Of a stretch of 64,000 bases of DNA, positions 46,706 through 58,073 are shown piece by piece (position 1 is the first letter of the stretch; the number at the start of each line of letters is the position of its first letter). The notes under the pieces are model-generated. The model made no database searches. It had not been told where the DNA came from and was given only the letters and a program-made list of their open reading frames with translations. A program made the position numbers and the translations under genes. Source of the DNA: Leptobrachium leishanense (lineage: Eukaryota; Chordata; Amphibia; Anura; Megophryidae); assembly GCA_009667805.1 (NCBI GenBank), contig CM019063.1:198380954-198444953 (forward strand), read 5' to 3'.

Positions 46706-47660
46706 ACCTTGGCTGGGCCCTGGATCTGGGCCCTGGATCTGGTCCCTGGGTCTGGTCCCTGGGTCTGGGCTGAGCCTTGGGTCTGGTCCATGGGTCTGTG
46801 CTGGGCCCTGGGTCTGGTCCTTGGGTCTGGGCTGGGCCCTGGGTCTGGTCCCTGGACCTGGGCTGGTCTGAGCCCTGGGTCTGGGCCCTGAGTCTGGTCC
46901 CTGGGTCTGGTCTCTTTTCTGGTCCCTGGGCATTGGGGTCTGGTTTGGGCCGTGGGGTCTGGGCCTTGGGGTCTTAGCCCTGGTTCTGGGCTGGGCCTGG
47001 TCCCTGGGTCAGGGCCTGGTCCCTGGGCCTTGGGGTCTGGTCTGGGCCCTGGGTCTGGTCTGGGCCCTGAGTCTGGCCTGGGGTCTGGGCCTGGGCTCTG
47101 TGCCTGGGCTCTGGGCCTGGGCCTTAGGGTCTTGAGCCTGGGTCTGGTCCCTGGGTCTGGTTGTGCCCTGGAGTCTGGGCCTTGGGCTCTAGGCCTTGGG
47201 GTCTGGGCCCTGGGCCTGGTCCTTGGGGTCTGGGGTCTGGGTCTGGGCCCTGGGTCTAGGCTGAGCCCTGGGTCTGGGCCTTGGGGTCTGGAGTCTGGGC
47301 CATGAGTCTGGGCCTTGGAATCTGGTCCCTGGGGTCTGTGCCTTGGGGTCTGGGCCCTGGGTCTGGTCCCTGGGTCTGGGCTGGGCCCTGGGGTCTGGGC
47401 CTTGGGGACTGAGCCTTGGGCCTGGTCCCTGGGTCTGGGCCTTGGGGTCAGGGCTCTAGCCCTTAGGTTCTGGGCCCTGGGTCTAGGCTGGGCCCTGGGT
47501 CTGGGCCTTGGGTCTGGGTGTTGGGGTCTGGGCTATGGGGTCTGGGCCCTGGGTCTGGGCGTTGGGGTCTGGGCCCTGGGTCTGGACCCTGGATCTGGTC
47601 CCTGGGCCTGGGCTGGGCCTTGGGGTCTGAGCCCTGGGTCTGGTCCCTGGGGTCTGGTCT
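46706..47660. repeat. GC-rich minisatellite, CTGGGTCTGGGC-type, about 950 bp
   Basis: Imperfect 6- and 12-bp units CTGGGT/CTGGGC/CTTGGGGT run for nearly a kilobase with no open gene context. Long frames on both strands are Gly/Leu/Trp or Pro/Gln repeats and are artefacts. Runs of GGG spaced by 1-6 bases on the plus strand make G-quadruplexes likely. Confidence 0.95.
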
Positions 47661-47814
47661 GGGCCATGCTGGGGTTTGGCTGGGCCCCTGAGGCTGGTGG
47701 ACTCACCTCTCCACTTGTCATCTTCTTCTCTCTGCACACGTCACTGTGACTGGAGGGCGGTGCACGCTGCTGTAGGGCCGCCCAGACAGCCAATACAGCT
47801 CCAGATTCGGACTC
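47661..47814. other. Non-repetitive DNA between the minisatellite and MITE
   Basis: A short GC-rich stretch, no gene identified. Confidence 0.35.
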
Positions 47815-47817
47815 TTA

Positions 47818-48719
47818 CAGGGTTATCCAAAGAGATTCGAAAAGTCACCGCACGTTCGGTGACTTTTCGTTCTCTTCAATTCGGTTCCTTTTGCCGATTG
47901 CATTTCGGTGACCCTGCGGTGTATTCAGCAAACACCACAGGGTCCCTAAATTGCAGGGAAAAGCTGCCGTAAACCCACCGAAAACTAACCGAATGCACGC
48001 TGAAAACAAGCAAAAACATCTGGATTAACCTTCAAAAAAGCCGAACAGGAGCCGAACAGGAGCAGAATCACACAGAGCCGAAGCAGCTGTGACGTAGAGG
48101 AGGCAGTGAATAAATTAGCAAAACCATTTGTATGAATCTGGGAAAAAGAAATGCTGTTTGCAAAGAAACTACTGAGCGAAAATGTCTGAAATTTTCACAG
48201 GAGGTCCAGGGAATGATACTAAAGAGGGCTGTTACAAAAAAAATAAGTAAACTGAAAAAAAATCAAAAAAAAAAATCGGACTTTTAATAAAAAAAAAAAA
48301 AATCAGAAAAATGCTTAAAGTATCCTAAAAAATCTATAAATAAAGAGACTTTTTGCTGCATAATTTTATAATGAACGGTTTATTAGATATTGAATTAAAA
48401 CGGGAATATTTTTTAACATTGAAGCCTATGGGATTCTCCTGAATTAACTTGCCGAATGAAACCACCGAATGGCAGGGCATTAGGGGAACCTTTCACTGCT
48501 GGTTTGTGTTCTCTGAATAGCCGAAGCAGTGCTTTTTCATGGGGATTTCACTGCCCTCGAACAGGCACCGAACAGGCACCGTATGTTCAGGCAATTCGCC
48601 AGGATTTGGCGAATTGCCTGCTCTCTGGATAGCCGAATGGCCAGGAAAGGCAACCGAACGCTGATTTTCACTGTTCGGTTACCCTTCTCAAGCAATTCGG
48701 ATCTCTTTGGATAACCCTG
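47818..48719. mobile_element. PIF/Harbinger-like MITE, 902 bp
   Basis: The ends CAGGGTTATCCAAAGAG and its complement are flanked by TTA at 47815-47817 and 48720-48722. The interior is inverted relative to 4743-5626 and shares its AT-rich core. The target site is itself a palindrome (CGGACTC-TTA-GAGTCCG). Confidence 0.88.
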
Positions 48720-49443
48720 TTAGAGTCCGATACCAGAGCTTATAAGAAAGGTGCCGCTGCTGATGGTGGGGTCCCGGCGGGCTGTAGAGATTTATGTCCA
48801 ATAAAAAACTTATACGAGATACAAATATCAATCGTTTATATTTCCTAGGAATTCTCCTAAATTCTTTTAATTGTCTGTGTTTTGCTTTGAAGAATATAAT
48901 AATCAATAACCGGATAAAAACATATATATATTTATTACGTATACAAAAAAGTTTCAAATCTCATATCATAAACAAAGATTTATAAACAACCACATCCATC
49001 CATCAGCACATAAACACTAGCTTCTCAATATATGTATCTCCTGTTAGTAACTGCATATATCATTAATATCATTTACTTTATCAGTTAGTAACTATACACA
49101 AATGGTTAATAAACATTTCTGCTTAACGAAAACAATTAACGTGTATTTCCCAGCACACCAATGTTTAAACAAGCTAGATCTTGTAGAGATATATGTATCT
49201 CTCTATGCTACGTGGATCAACAAAAGATGAGCTATCACTTATTCTATTTCTAGAATGATAAGCAATAAAAATTTATTTAGTGAATCCTCCCCTAATATCG
49301 AGGATTAAGCTTCTAATCTTCTGCTTTTTATATTGTAGTTATATACAGTAATTCCTTGCTTATTAATTTCAATCACAGTAACTTCCAAATTCAATATATA
49401 TATATATATCTTTGTATTTCACTTTGCAACAATTACTTTAGGA
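48720..49443. other. AT-rich DNA, no feature recognised
   Basis: Contains short TA microsatellites (about 49397-49410). No gene. Confidence 0.4.
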
Positions 49444-49555
49444 CAGTGGCGACTCTAGGAACAATATTTAGGGGGGGGCACATAAGATTCAGCAGCCAAA
49501 ACTGGGGGGGCACTAATAATTTTCACCACTAAATCATACCACTGAATAAAACTAA

Positions 49556-50700
49556 GGGCCCTATCACCTGGTGTGAGCTAAAACACCATCACTAAATGAA
49601 AAATTTAGCGCGAGTCACTAAAACTTACAGGGTTATTCACAGAGAGGTTAAAAGCAGGAGAATGACTGGAGAATGGAAAATTCTTGGTCAAAATAGCCAA
49701 ACCAGAAAAATTATCCCATTCATCTCAATTTCCAAATAGGCTATTTTGACCTAGAATTTTCCATTCTCCAGTCATTCTCCTGCTTTTCACTGCTTTCTGA
49801 ATAACCCTGTTAGTGCCTGACGATCTAATAACAGATCACCTTGTCCGTGGTAGTCCATGAACAAGGTCATTTGGCGCACGCTAGGGAAACTCTAAGACCC
49901 GGACTGAGACCCAGCGCTAATGCGGTTGTGCCGGGCCATACCTATTCCCCACCCTCACAACCTATTCCCCTGAATTATTAAATTCCTCCAAGGTGGTCGT
50001 ATCATCCATGTTTTAATGCACACATATATTAAGGCTGATGGGCATTGCATGATAAATGCCACCCAAGAGCATGTAGAATCCTTACACTGCATTTAATAGA
50101 TCCAAAAGAAAGGCCAGGTGAGCCACAATAACTTCCCTGCTGCAGCATGTAAATAATACATGTTTCAGGGCAAGACTTATTCACGTGTCCCTTTAAACAT
50201 GGTCCACACGGTCACCCTAATAATCATACGCTTACATACTATGAATAACCCCCAGCATAGAATTTTTAAAATTAGGCAATATATTAGAATTAGGATATAT
50301 GTGAATAAAGGATACATATATATCATAATAGATTCTACTGCAACAGCAGCAACATTGCTGACCAGATCCATTACTATGGTGATTGGGGCAAGAGAACACC
50401 TGTGCTGCATTCCTTTCAATTGCCTATTAATTTTGGGTGAGGATCTGTTTTTTCTGTCTTTTTGGAGATAGCACCAGGGTTGAGCAGTAGGTAAAATGTT
50501 GCAATTAGCGCCCCTCAAAAAATTAGCGCTGGCACCAAGTGATCTGTTAGCTGCAAAAGCGCTCCCCATGTTAAGTAAAGGACGCGGAAAGTACAGTAAG
50601 CTTGCGGTAAAAATCGCTAATAGCAACGTGCTAAGTGATTTTTCCCATTTGAAGCGGGAGGCAAACGAACTGTTGGTCCGGCGCTAGACTCGAATTCTAG
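49556..50700. mobile_element. GGGCCA-family repeat, divergent member
   Basis: It begins GGGCCCTATCACCTGGTG, as does the member at 59528, and near its right end contains GCGCTCCCCATGTTAAGTA. The frames at 50160-50687 are not convincing as genes. Confidence 0.5.
49628..49809. mobile_element. Small PIF/Harbinger-like MITE, 182 bp
   Basis: CAGGGTTATTCACAGAGAGG at the left and CTGAATAACCCTG at the right, with TTA at 49625-49627 and 49810-49812. The interior is itself inverted (GGAGAATGACTGGAGAATGG and its complement). Same subfamily as the MITE carrying the L1 element at 54091. Confidence 0.92.
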
Positions 50701-51570
50701 ACTAGAATTAACCTGGCACTAACGCAAAAACATGCTGATGCTAGGTATATATAAATCACGAGAACATATAAATAAGATTCCAAAACCCCAGAGTAATCTG
50801 ATGCACTGATGCCTTTTTGTTGTACTAACCTAATACTTAAGTTCAAAATTTTATTTGCTGCAATTCGTCAGTTTTCGCTGAATGTCCTTTAGCTGCTTCA
50901 GCGACTCCAATTTTAGCAAATTACGGTGACCATTCATGAATAGGGAATTCACCATATTTTTGGCAAAATGAATTCCCCGAAATGTGACGAAAAGTAGAGG
51001 TTCTAAAGATGATTAGACCCTTTAGATTCTAACTTCCATAATAACCCCATAAATGCCATAAACCCAGGGAAATACAATAAAAATAATAAACATTGTTGTA
51101 TTTAGCCTACTCATTAACCCCTAAAATGCCATTAATCAAGGAAAAACAAATGTATACTGTAAGGGATGAAGCCTACCCATTAACCCTTAATATACAACTA
51201 AACCAAGGCAAAAACTAATGTAATACACAATGTAATGTATAGTCTGAACATTAACCATTTCACTACTGAGCCATTTCAACCCTGTGAAAAATGTTTAAGT
51301 TTAAGTGCACGTTTTTATTTAATGTTTTATGACTTTTACTTCACACTAAATATGGTCATGTTGGATATCATTGGAAAGGCCAGAACCTGCCCTGTCTAAT
51401 GACAAATAGAACGTCCATATACGATGCACAGGGACGGAGATACATAGGTCCGAAGAAGTGTGGGAAACTGGATGCTGATTTTTGGTGGGGGGGCACATGG
51501 GGGGGCAAGGAATAACCTAGGGGGGCAATTGCCCCCCTTGCTCCCCTGTAGAGTCACCTATGCTTTAGGA

Positions 51571-52733
51571 TAAATCCTTATATCCGATTCTTCTTCATAT
51601 CTCTATCTGCAGATTTAGAAATATTTTGAAGATTCTGGATCTAACAGTAATCTGAGATATATATAATTACATTAATTCCTTAATTTTGCTTTCTCATACA
51701 TTACCTGTCCAATCTGGATTCAATGAGTTACAGCAGCAATATTCTTTGATTGTTTTGGAATATGTGAAAATTATCAATGTCAGATATTCAATGCATGTGA
51801 GTTAGAGGTGTGGTTCTAATTAAGTGATATGTAATATCTTGAATGCATTGTGTGTTGGAATGATCTGCAATCTGAATCAATGCATAATCGTGTCCTGGGA
51901 TGATCTCAAGTGCATTGTCCTGGGATGGTCTGAATGTCAATGCATTATCGTGTCCTGGAATGATCTAAATGCCTTGGGGCGAACAGTACAGCTCCAATTA
52001 TAGTCAATTTGACGTCACTGACAATCTACCCCTTTCATTTAAATATTTTTCTCTATATTAATATAATATTTACTATACCTCAAGAGGGCAGTGTTACTCT
52101 TCAAATTAATTCCACAATTTAATTTTAATATATCTTATCTCAGGTCAAAGATCAATCTGTTTTAACAAAGACCCTATATTCAATCCTAGACTTTGGGTCT
52201 CTCCTGTCAAAATTAAATTAATATCTCTACTCCTCTCAAAGTTTTTACTAAGTAAATTCCTTTCTAGTTAAAATCAACAGAAATTCTATTCTTCAGTAAT
52301 AATACCATTTACCAGTTATACTCTACAAATATTTGGAACATCTATTTCCTACTGTAAATATAATAAAATATATATTGATTATAAGAATATATTTCGTAAA
52401 TATAATTATACGCTTGCAAAGAGATTTTAAATTTGTTCCTCTACCCAAAAAGAAAATATCCTTTTTTTTTAAGGACTTGTTAAAACAAACCAATAAATTT
52501 AAATATGACATGTCTGGCACTTAGCTCAGTATTATATCAAATTAAGACATTTTATCGTCTATAACATCATGTCTGGCATAACTCTTAATGTTCACCTAGC
52601 CATGAACTATTAAATAAAAATCTCTGTCCATTTCTAAAACTAGGGAAAATTGAAAAAAAAGACTTTACATTAAAACAAGATGGCTACAGGCATCCATTTA
52701 ATTTTTTTTACATTATAATATACCCGACAGGGC
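51571..52733. other. AT-rich DNA, no gene
   Basis: A loose repeat of TGTCCTGGGATGATCT-like phrases occurs at about 51890-51965 (three units). Otherwise nothing. Confidence 0.4.
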
Positions 52734-53320
52734 CGGGCCCCCCGGGCCCCTTATCGCAGCATTGGGCGCAATGCCCTGATGGTGGCCCTGCAGACAGACG
52801 AAGTAGCGGATCCGACCACCGTTTGCATTGTGGGATTAAAGGGTAAATTTAGGGATATCAGCACTGTGATACGCTCATACACACCGCACATTACTGTGAG
52901 CTTTATTGCTGTGCATCTCTGGAATGCGCAGTGTGTACAAGTGTATCAGTAATGTACAGTATCTTCTAAACTTGAAAAGCGATCAGCAGCTTCTCATGTT
53001 TGTCACAGGGACCTTCTGTGCCGTGGCGCAGCCTTAGTTGCAATGAGTTGGTAACGGCTGCTGCAGCAGAGTGGCCGCCATCTGTATTTCTGGAGGGGGC
53101 ACAATGGATTCCCCCAATTCACTGTTGGGCCTAAATGGATTTTCTTAACTCAGTAAAATCTTTATTTTGAAAATGTGCATCAATAAAATTTTTAACACCA
53201 CTATGTACATGTTGGTTATGCGTGTTTTTTTTGTGGGGAGTTGACCTTCTGTGGGCATGGCATAAGGGGCCCCACAATCTCTATTGCCCGGTGGCCCCAT
53301 TAGTTGTCAGTCCGCCCTGG
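52734..53320. mobile_element. Putative hAT-like MITE
   Basis: The left end CAGGGCCGGGCCCCCCGGGC and the right end (reverse complement CAGGGCGGACTGACAACTAA) are imperfectly inverted. No matching target repeat was found, so the boundaries are tentative. Confidence 0.45.
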
Positions 53321-54090
53321 TTTGTGGTTATATATTCTATAGGGAATTAGTGTTAAAAATGTTTTAAATGGGAACCTGTTACTGCATTTTTCTGAGAAAA
53401 TATAAAATTTTAACCAAAAAATTAAATATTTCCCTTGTGCTTTGGAGGATGGTGTTTTATGAATAATACGACTATGTATAAAATGCTGACCTTGCTACCA
53501 GCATGGGAAATGAGAATGTGAGTAATGGCAGTGGTATTGCTCATTTTTATATGTGACAAATGGACAATGCCATCACTTTAGAACTAAAAATAAGTATATA
53601 TAAAAAAGTTTTTTGGGTTTTTCTTTTCATTTAGGTTTTACATGGTCACGTTTGATATCTATGCAAAGGCCAGACTCTGTCCTATCCAATGACACCTCAC
53701 TTGACCTTGTGAGGTGTAAAGATTAGTGACGCAGGGTTCTAAAGCCCCCCTCATTGCTGTTTGCTGCAGTGCGGCGGTTTAGGTTTTTGATGTAATAATT
53801 TGTAATAACGGATTGTGCTATCACCTCCACACTTGTTGGTGACATGAGAAATGAAATGGTGTTAGTGCAGCATCAATGTTCCCATTATAAATGAAAACTG
53901 AAAAATATTGCTGCGTTGGAAAGAAAAAAATTAAAAGAAGTATTCTATTTTTATTGTTACAGAAAACCTGGTCATGTTTGGTATCACTGGAAAGGTCATG
54001 CGCTAGCCTTTCCAGTGATATCTCATATGACCCTGTATCTGCTATGGAATCGGAGATACAGGGGTCCAAATGCCAATCAATGCAGATATA
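53321..54090. other. Repeat DNA with a TGGTCATGTTTGGTATC motif and a hairpin
   Basis: Two diverged copies of a TGGTCATGTTTGGTATCA-type block lie at about 53645 and 53970, with another at about 51355. The second carries a 14-bp perfect stem (53982-53995 with 54007-54020). No gene. Confidence 0.45.
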
Positions 54091-54127
54091 CAGGGTTATT
54101 CAGAGAGAGGTGAAAACCAGGAGAATG

Positions 54128-56112
54128 GGGGCGTGGCCGGCAGCAGACAGAGGCAGACGTGCAGCAGTGGAGCTCCGACCCAGAGTCTATGTCCAGAGGC
54201 AAAAAACTGGACTTTCGGCTCGGAAAAATCTCCACCGAGGTGACACAGCTGTCGGCCATCAGTGAGTGGACCTCCGGAGACTGTTTACTCCCTCCCTCCG
54301 GACCTGCGCTCGAGTCGGGGGCAGTTGTGAGGTCGCATCCCCTGTCTCACGGCGGCCATTTTGGAGGCCTGAGGTGACTGACTTTTCCCGCACTAAGAGG
54401 TACTGTCCTGTCCCCGGATGGGGAAAAAGACCAAGACAGACGGAGCGGTGGAGGGCACCCGCACCCCTGATATCCATCTCTCGATGGCAGGAGGGCCTGT
54501 GCGATGGCTTCAGCATCCTGCACTGCCAGAAGTGGAAGACATGCCGCGTCTGGAGACAGCAGATGCCCCACGTGCTTCCCACGCTGCAAAATCGACCCCG
54601 GGGGACGACGCTCTTCCCGCCACTAAGGGTGATATCCGAGCCCTCCTGGATGATGCCAGGAAATCCTGGCAAGCGGATTTTCAAGCTCTTGGAGCGGTGG
54701 TCACGGAGACTCAGATCCAAATGGGGGACCTCCAGCATCGCACCCAAGCAGTTGAGAGCTCACAGGCCGCCTCCTCCTCTTCCATTCACACCCTACAGCA
54801 TCAGGTCAGAAGCCTACAATCTGCCGTGTTGGCGTTAGAAACGAGGCACAGGTGCCGAAACCTGAAGCTCCGGGGGGTCCCAGAGACGGTGCCGGACTCG
54901 GATGTGTTGCCCTACACTGCGTGATTTTTGGAGACGGTTCTCCACTCCACGAAACACTTGCGGGACTCTGTCCTCGCTGCACTTCGTGTGCGGAAAGCAG
55001 CCTTGGCCCCAGCAAAAGCGTCGCGAGATGTGATCGTCACACTCCGCGATACGGCCTTGCATTCCGCGGTCTTTCGCGCAGTGCAGAATGTGCCTACAGT
55101 CCTTTTTGAAGGAGCTTCAATCGCCATATTCTGGGACCTGCCTTTCATGTTACTTGCCGCCCGTCGACAATTTCGGCCTGTTACCACCTTATTACGTGCG
55201 CACGACATAGGCTATAAGTGGGGCGCCTCTAGCTCCCTCATTATAACCCCGGACGGTGGACAAGCGATGGTGGCCGCCTCAACGGCCGAAGCGGAGGGTC
55301 ATTTGCACTCCCTTGGCCTACTTCCTGCTTTCTCATGTCAAGTTGCTGTGCACTCACCTGCGGGTTCCCCCCTATCCTCAGGCAATTTGGAGTGAGGCTG
55401 GGGGTTTTCATCCAGCTGCGGCTACTAACCCGACCCGTTCTGAAGTGCTGCCTGTCTCCCTCTATCCTGTTTTTGTCCTACCTTGGATAAGCGTCCCCTG
55501 AAGGGTGATGTTCTCCCATCCCCCTTTTTTTTTTTTTTCTTAATGTGGCAAACTCCGAGAGATCACAAGGCGCGCCATCATGGTATACAAGCCATGCCTG
55601 GCCCTCATGCCCCCGGGCTTCGTGACAGTACCCCTCCATGGCCTCCTCCGGGAGCGTGCCAGGAGAGTCACGGATATGGCCTTTGCCACTTCCTTCACCG
55701 CCTCCAGCTTCCCTTTCATGTGGTGGGGTGTTGTTTTTTTTTTTCTCCTCTTCTTGTTTTGTTGTTCCCTTCCGGATGCTGGAGACATCTACTCCCCCTC
55801 AAAGTGAACCGCGACACGTCCCCCCTTGTTACCTCTTGCTCTCTCCCACTCTCTGATTTTAGCAGTTAGCAAACGTATAGGTTACTGTGGACTTTTTTTC
55901 TTTTTAATAATGTGGAATTACGTTGCGTTCCCCGTCTTGCATCACCGCGTCGTTCGTTATCACTATGCGTCATATCCATGTTCCCCCTTTCCCCCCTTAT
56001 TATCGAATGTATATTGTTCTCATGCGATGCGTTCTTTGACTGAATGGTTATGTATCAATGACATTTTTGCAAAATAAAATGTTGAAATTTAAAAAAAAAA
56101 GAAAAAAAAAAA
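54128..56112 (+). mobile_element. L1/Tx1-type ORF1-only retroposon, 1985 bp, complete ends
   Basis: It is flanked by the 16-bp target duplication GAAAACCAGGAGAATG (54112-54127 and 56113-56128). It starts GGGGCGTGGCCGGCAGCAG and ends CAAAATAAAATG followed by an A-rich tail. ORF1 fills 54418-55395. The remaining 717 bp are a 3' UTR with no trace of ORF2. With both ends present, the absence of ORF2 is structural, not 5' truncation. It must have been moved by another element's reverse transcriptase. Confidence 0.85.
54418..55395 (+). pseudogene. L1/Tx1-type ORF1 protein, one in-frame stop
   Basis: Length is 325 residues if the TGA at 54922-54924 is read through, normal for L1 ORF1p. Residues 1-70 are a low-complexity, Pro/Thr-rich head. 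Residues about 71-141 form a coiled coil (the trimerisation domain). RHRCRNLKLRGVPE at 143-156 marks the start of the RNA-recognition domain, and the C-terminal domain runs to 325. The frame is unchanged on both sides of the stop (after PYTA, continuing FLETVL), so a single point change, possibly CGA to TGA, inactivated it. The protein would bind element RNA as a chaperone. Confidence 0.82.
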
Positions 56113-56236
56113 GAAAACCAGGAGAATGACTGGAGAAGTGAAAATTCCCTGTCAAAATAGCCAATTTGGAAAGTGAGATAAATGGGAGAATTCTCCAGTC
56201 ATTTTCCTGATTTTCACCTCTCTCTGAATAACCCTG

Positions 56237-56329
56237 CTAGTTATCCTTTCTCTGGACCTATTCTGGGGCATGGAACTGCAGTTGCTGCTCCATCAGCCCC
56301 TATGTTAATCCGGCCCTGCTTCCTCCCAA
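56237..56329. mobile_element. Fragment of a DNA transposon end
   Basis: CTATGTTAATCCGGCCCTG is the reverse of a CAGGGCCGGATTAACATAG end seen widely in frog repeats. It is truncated by the MITE on the left. Confidence 0.4.
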
Positions 56330-56582
56330 GAACTAGCAGGTAGTTTAAGATAAGGTTGAATGTGAATCTGTGTTGTATTCGTGAAGGGGGTTGTCCCTCA
56401 ACTGTTCATAGCAGTACGTTTTAAAATAAAGAGTCAGTCTTGTTTTTTACTCTAAAACACTGGCTGTGCCTGGTGATTTTAGGGAGGCTTTGGTCTGAGA
56501 ATCCTGGAGGTCGGGTTCCAGCTTGGAGAAAGCTAAAGCTGACGGAGGCACACAGTCGGTGTGCCAGGTGGTCCGTCACAAG
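56330..56582 (+). mobile_element. Probable LTR 3' fragment
   Basis: It carries an AATAAAGAGTCAGTCTTG polyadenylation-like block and ends GGTGGTCCGTCACA, compatible with the end of an LTR. No matching start or target duplication was found. Confidence 0.35.
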
Positions 56583-56966
56583 GTCTTTCATTCTTCTTTG
56601 AAATTATGGGTACCACCTGAAGACAAGTTTATATATTGTGAAAACATTGTATTTTAACACGCATACACTTTTATATGATTTTTACATATATTGTGTATGT
56701 TATTAATAAATATTAAATAATAATGTGCTTATAATTTTTATGTGTCCATTTTTCTATCTTGGGCTTAAAAATAACTGATTAAAACACCCACTAAGTGTAA
56801 GTATAAAATGAAAAATGTATTTGAATATAAAGGTCATTGTCTATAACTATTAAGAGAAACACAGGAGCTTCTTTGTATTTTAGAGACAATTAAATAACTT
56901 GAATTGACACTCACAATATTTGCTGCAGGATATTTATGCTTATTTTTTTTTGGAATAACATTACAC

Positions 56967-58073
56967 TTAAGGAGTAGAAATGTTTGAAACTGAAGAAGTC
57001 ATTATTTGTTGATTGTCACAATGGTGATTGACCTGTGTAGATTTTGAGAAGTAAAACATTTTTAGGGTCATACTCTTGAGTTTTGGACTGCCAAGAATCA
57101 AGATAACAGAGAGAAGCGGCCCATAACTATAAACAATAATTAAACATACAGACATGCTTGGACTGTCGACAGAGAAAATATTCATGATCAACAAAGTTTC
57201 TGAAATAAAAAAGCTGATGAATAATAGAAGGAGGGAGGTGATAGTTCGGGCTGCAGATACACTTGCTTCCACGCTTTGCACACTCATTCCTCGATTGCTT
57301 TTTCCAAGACGGTTTGCATGGACACAGAGGGAATTTATGATAAGTGTATTGATGACAGCAACCAAGACGAGAGGTAAGCAACAACCAATGATACTGGTGA
57401 TGAGCAAATATTGCAGGTTCATTTGAGGCACACTATAATCTATTGTGGAATTATTAGTGAGATTTACCTGGAATGAGTTATATAGAGGTGTGGTGAATTC
57501 CATAAGTGAGTTATTGGATACATTTGTAACTACTAAGTCAGAAAAATATGTTGTAAATTCTGTAGTAGAGTTAGAGGTGATATTTTCCTGTATTAAACCA
57601 GAAAAATCAGTCTTAGTAATGTTCCAAGTGACCGGGACACTGATAATCAGAGAAAGGAGCACTGCAGAGGTCAACATCCATGGGACAATGTGAGAGATGC
57701 CTTGCTTCAGTCTCATGAAGAGTGTTTGTTCAAAGGTAACAAGCATGACATAATAGAAGCCACAGAGGCAGAAAGTAAGCCAGAAACTGGAGAAGATTGT
57801 GAAGAGCAGAAGGACGGAGAAGATTGCATACACGTTGTCAGAGAAATAAAGGTCACTCCACAAAAATAGTACTGTGTCGTTGGCGGCCATTGTGCACTGG
57901 AAGGTGATATTAAAGAGTCCCAGAGTGGACAGGATCAGTTCTCTTGGGTTAATATTCTTACCTCTAGCTCTGTCCAGGCCATGGGCACCAATGATAAATG
58001 AATTGGTTAAAAAGCCAATGATGGTGCTGATACCCAAAGCCGAGAGTGAAACAACAGCATGCAAAGAAGCCAT
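56967..58073 (-). CDS. Bitter taste receptor, TAS2R family, intronless
   Basis: Seven-transmembrane chemoreceptor of the TAS2R family, which couples bitter compounds to G-protein signalling at the plasma membrane of sensory cells. The full frame opens at 58118, but I choose the ATG at 58073 (368 residues) because the next residues run straight into TM1, as is normal in this family. Hydrophobic segments: about 5-30, 44-68, 80-110, 126-148, 221-249, 276-300 and 308-328. Family marks include the ELILSTLGLFNITFQ block in TM2 and LILGSPKLKSMTLKMF after TM7 (about 325-340). The second extracellular loop (149-220) is about 70 residues, far longer than usual, with eight N-glycosylation sequons (Asn151, 164, 168, 184, 187, 204, 207, 208). 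No stops or frameshifts, so probably functional. The subtype is not assigned. Confidence 0.9.
   Translation of the reverse strand: MASLHAVVSLSALGISTIIGFLTNSFIIGAHGLDRARGKNINPRELILSTLGLFNITFQCTMAANDTVLFLWSDLYFSDNVYAIFSVLLLFTIFSSFWLTFCLCGFYYVMLVTFEQTLFMRLKQGISHIVPWMLTSAVLLSLIISVPVTWNITKTDFSGLIQENITSNSTTEFTTYFSDLVVTNVSNNSLMEFTTPLYNSFQVNLTNNSTIDYSVPQMNLQYLLITSIIGCCLPLVLVAVINTLIINSLCVHANRLGKSNRGMSVQSVEASVSAARTITSLLLLFISFFISETLLIMNIFSVDSPSMSVCLIIVYSYGPLLSVILILGSPKLKSMTLKMFYFSKSTQVNHHCDNQQIMTSSVSNISTP

Larger units (their letters stand above)
49444..51562. mobile_element. hAT-type element, 2.1 kb, no transposase
   Basis: It starts CAGTGGCGACTCTAG and ends CTGTAGAGTCACCTATG. The flanks are a perfect 8-bp direct repeat CTTTAGGA at 49436-49443 and 51563-51570. 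G-run blocks sit just inside both ends. The interior is made of other repeats: a GGGCCA-family member (49556-about 50700) that itself holds a small Harbinger MITE. No transposase frame remains. Confidence 0.85.
54091..56236. mobile_element. Small PIF/Harbinger-like MITE split by an L1-type insertion
   Basis: CAGGGTTATTCAGAGAGAGG at the left and CTCTCTGAATAACCCTG at the right. Flanking triplets are ATA and CTA, a decayed TWA-type duplication. Removing the insertion leaves about 145 bp that match 49628-49809. Confidence 0.82.

Noticed and set aside
46634..47749. Long open frames on both strands through the 46.7-47.7 kb minisatellite
   Set aside because: They are simple Gly/Leu/Trp or Pro/Gln repeats produced by a short-period DNA repeat that lacks stops; no start context or domain supports a protein.
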